Of a stretch of DNA of 64,000 nt, positions 62,168-64,000 are shown one piece after another. Location: contig NZ_CAAGHK010000060.1 of NCBI RefSeq assembly GCF_900769625.1, forward strand, positions 1 to 64,000. The letters run 5' to 3'. The DNA is from an uncultured Clostridium sp. GTDB taxonomy: Bacteria > Bacillota > Clostridia > Clostridiales > Clostridiaceae. Under the pieces are notes generated by a model. It had not been told where the DNA came from and did no database searches. It saw only the letters and a list, made by a program, of their open reading frames with translations. The translations under genes and the position numbers were made by a program. Every line of letters starts with the position of its first letter. Position 1 is the first letter of the stretch.

Positions 62168-62617
62168 ATGAGAGCTGTAGTTCAAAGAGTAACTTCATCA
62201 TCTGTTAAAGTTGATGGAAAAGTTATTGGAAGCATAAACAATGGATTTAATGTATTATTAGGAATATGTAAAGATGATACAATTGAAGATTTGAAATATA
62301 TAAAAGATAAGATAATAAACTTAAGGGTTTTTCATGATGAAAATGATAAGATGAACCTGTCAATATGTGATGTGAAAGGAGAAATTCTGGCAATTTCTCA
62401 ATTTACACTGTATGGCGATTGCAGAAAGGGTAGAAGACCTAATTTTATGGAAGCCATGGGTGGAGATGAAGCTAAAGCATTATATGATGATTTTATAAAA
62501 ATGCTTAAGGAATCTGGACTAAAGATTGAAACTGGTGAATTTGGTGCAGATATGAAGGTTGAAATAAATAATGATGGCCCGGTAACTATTCTACTAGACA
62601 GTAAGAAAAATTTTTAA
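62168..62617 (+). CDS. dtd: D-aminoacyl-tRNA deacylase
   Basis: This 149-residue enzyme removes D-amino acids wrongly loaded on tRNA. MRAVVQRVTSSSVKVDG is the standard start; SQFTLYGDCRKGRRPNF and the C-terminal NNDGPVTI (cross-subunit Gly-Pro motif) mark the active site. The length is normal. It follows rel by 33 bp with GGGGG before the ATG at 62168; a TTG at 62165 is less likely. Confidence 0.97.
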   Translation: MRAVVQRVTSSSVKVDGKVIGSINNGFNVLLGICKDDTIEDLKYIKDKIINLRVFHDENDKMNLSICDVKGEILAISQFTLYGDCRKGRRPNFMEAMGGDEAKALYDDFIKMLKESGLKIETGEFGADMKVEINNDGPVTILLDSKKNF

Positions 62618-62781
62618 GGCAAATTCTTAATAAATTGTTTATGATAACTGTAATAGGATAATTATACAGTTAAGTAATATAGAAATAATTAATATTATAT
62701 TGAATGTTTAATGTATAGTAGTTTTCATATTATCTATTATACATTAAATATGCATTGAAACTGGAGAGAGGTGTAATTTGT

Positions 62782-63381
62782 ATGTTAAACATTAATATAG
62801 TTCCAGCAGGGGTATATGACGTAAACTGTTACATTTTAGTAGACGATGAAAGCAAAGAATGTGCAGTAATAGATGCAGGTGGAGATGCAGGAAGAATAGA
62901 AGCGGCAATTAAAAGCATGAATGGAAAACCTAAATATCTTCTTCTGACACATGGACATTTTGATCATGTGGGAGGTGTTGAAGAAATATGCAGCACATAT
63001 AATATACCATTTTATATAAGCAAAGCAGATGAAGAATATATGGCAAAGGATAATTCTGTTTTTGGAACACTTCCTAAGGCTTCTGGATATTTAAAAGAAG
63101 GCGATGTTCTAAAATTAGGGTCATATGAGATAAAGGTTATTGAAACACCTGGCCATACAAAAGGCGGACTATGTTTTGCAGTTGACAATAAAGTATTTAC
63201 TGGAGATACTTTATTCCAGGGATCAGTAGGAAGAACAGATTTTCTTGGCGGTGATATGGAAGAAATAATAAGAAGTATTAAAACTAAGCTTCTTCCTCTT
63301 GGTGATGATGTTAAAGTTTATCCAGGTCATGGTTCATCATCTTCAATTGGATTTGAAAAGATGAAAAATCCATACCTATAG
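62782..63381 (+). CDS. MBL-fold metallo-hydrolase (glyoxalase II-like)
   Basis: This 199-residue protein has the metallo-beta-lactamase motif THGHFDHVGG (residues 56-65), then GHTKGGLCF, FTGDTLFQGSVGRTDF and the final KVYPGHGSSS, supplying the two-zinc site. It is of the YcbL/glyoxalase-II-like class that hydrolyses thioesters, but its substrate is unproven. GAGAGGTG lies 10 bases before the ATG at 62782; an in-frame TTG at 62755 precedes that site. The gene is conserved between dtd and hemZ in clostridia. Confidence 0.9.
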   Translation: MLNINIVPAGVYDVNCYILVDDESKECAVIDAGGDAGRIEAAIKSMNGKPKYLLLTHGHFDHVGGVEEICSTYNIPFYISKADEEYMAKDNSVFGTLPKASGYLKEGDVLKLGSYEIKVIETPGHTKGGLCFAVDNKVFTGDTLFQGSVGRTDFLGGDMEEIIRSIKTKLLPLGDDVKVYPGHGSSSSIGFEKMKNPYL

Positions 63382-63397
63382 AAAGGGAACGTGTATT

Positions 63398-64000
63398 ATG
63401 GAAATAAAGGTTAATTTAAATAACTTAAAATACAGATATGAAGTTTATCAGTTATTTAATGTTTATTTTCCAATGAATGATATCCAGTTCTTAGATAAAG
63501 AACAAGCAGATTATATTGTTTATATAGATGAAAGCAGGCTTAGTTTTCAGTATAAAGAATATTTTAAGGAAGAATCTTTAGGAGAGGATATTAAAAACTC
63601 TCTAAGGAGATTCCTTTTTCTATGTTTAAGGGATCTGACAAATGATATTTATCCATGGGGAATATTGATAGGAATAAGGCCTTCAAAGATTGCATTAAAG
63701 TTTCTTAAAGAAGGAAAGACTGAAGAAGAAATAATAGAGATTTTCAAAGAAAAATATATTGCACATGCTGAAAAAGCAAAATTGTGTATTGATGTGGCAA
63801 AAGCAGAAGAACGTATTGTAAATCAAGACAGCAAAAATATTGCCATATACATAGGAATGGCATTCTGTCCTACAAAATGCATGTACTGTTCATTTACGTC
63901 AAATCCAATCGGCTCACATAAAAAGATGGTTATGCCTTATGTTGAAAGCCTTATTAAGGAAATAAGAGAAATAAGCATATATGTAAGGGAAAAAAATCTT
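63398..64000 (+). CDS. hemZ: HemZ-type coproporphyrinogen dehydrogenase / radical SAM protein, N-terminal part
   Basis: The frame is open from the ATG at 63398 (GAAAGGGAAC upstream) to the window end, 201 codons, so the gene continues beyond. The N-terminal domain of about 150 residues (NDIYPWGILIGIRPSKI) precedes the radical SAM motif IYIGMAFCPTKCMYCSFTSNP. Its CxxxCxxC binds the 4Fe-4S cluster. This N-terminal extension and motif are those of HemZ, an oxygen-independent coproporphyrinogen oxidase-like enzyme. Its place after the MBL hydrolase gene agrees. Confidence 0.93.
   Translation, partial: MEIKVNLNNLKYRYEVYQLFNVYFPMNDIQFLDKEQADYIVYIDESRLSFQYKEYFKEESLGEDIKNSLRRFLFLCLRDLTNDIYPWGILIGIRPSKIALKFLKEGKTEEEIIEIFKEKYIAHAEKAKLCIDVAKAEERIVNQDSKNIAIYIGMAFCPTKCMYCSFTSNPIGSHKKMVMPYVESLIKEIREISIYVREKNL

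Noticed and set aside
1..64000. CRISPR arrays, tRNA or rRNA genes, prophage modules
   Set aside because: I saw no regularly spaced repeats with unique spacers, no tRNA cloverleaf or rRNA sequence, and no phage structural or integrase genes.

Overview
The window is low-GC DNA with Gram-positive ribosome binding sites (GGAGG/GAGGTG), AT-rich codon use and many short hairpin terminators. The conserved gene order ruvA-ruvB-queA-tgt-yajC-secD-secF-(DHH protein)-apt-rel-dtd-MBL hydrolase-hemZ is that of Clostridium sensu stricto. The abundant secreted proteins with GW/WYY cell-wall-binding repeats fit the solvent-forming group (C. beijerinckii / C. saccharobutylicum and relatives). Species assignment is inference only.

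Layout. (1) 1-10.1 kb: five tandem genes for secreted proteins ending in cell-wall-binding repeats. Three share a long N-terminal domain that I do not recognise, the first is cut by the window edge, and two carry cadherin-like beta-sandwich domains. (2) 10.3-37.3 kb: a large surface-polysaccharide locus. A Wzy/O-antigen-ligase-like protein and a polyprenyl-phosphate sugar-1-phosphate transferase lie on the minus strand. On the plus strand follow the dTDP-rhamnose genes rmlA, rmlC, rmlB and rmlD, glycosyltransferases, a Wzm/Wzt-type ABC exporter, a GlfT2-like galactofuranosyltransferase with UDP-galactopyranose mutase, two DUF4422 proteins around a GT8 enzyme, an intact and a broken acyltransferase, and galE. 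The last part is a six-gene module (FAD oxidoreductase, degenerate GT2, DPM/GtrB-like GT2, aldo-keto reductase, sugar isomerase-like protein, GT-C-like membrane protein) that looks like a lipid-linked sugar-modification system. (3) 37.4-49 kb: an accessory strip with a frameshifted IS30 element, a 1112-residue SIR2-like/TPR protein (candidate anti-phage effector), a FliB-like protein, an IS1182-family element, a candidate structured RNA, a radical SAM/SPASM protein, and decayed pieces of an rRNA methylase, glgB and rubrerythrin. (4) 49.7-64 kb: the conserved housekeeping block for Holliday-junction processing, queuosine tRNA modification, protein export, purine salvage, stringent response and tRNA proofreading, ending in a partial hemZ.

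How it fits together. Regions 1 and 2 both build the cell surface. The rml genes, galE and glf would supply dTDP-rhamnose, UDP-galactose and UDP-galactofuranose to the glycosyltransferases, and the ABC exporter would move a lipid-linked glycan out. Region 3 is the least conserved part and holds the two most interesting objects. One is the SIR2-TPR protein. The other is a roughly 200-nt RNA candidate with a textbook sigma-A promoter, whose terminator hairpin has been duplicated by the IS1182 insertion. In region 4, the DHH protein at the place where recJ is expected has lost every recognisable metal-binding motif residue except one aspartate, so it is probably a pseudoenzyme.
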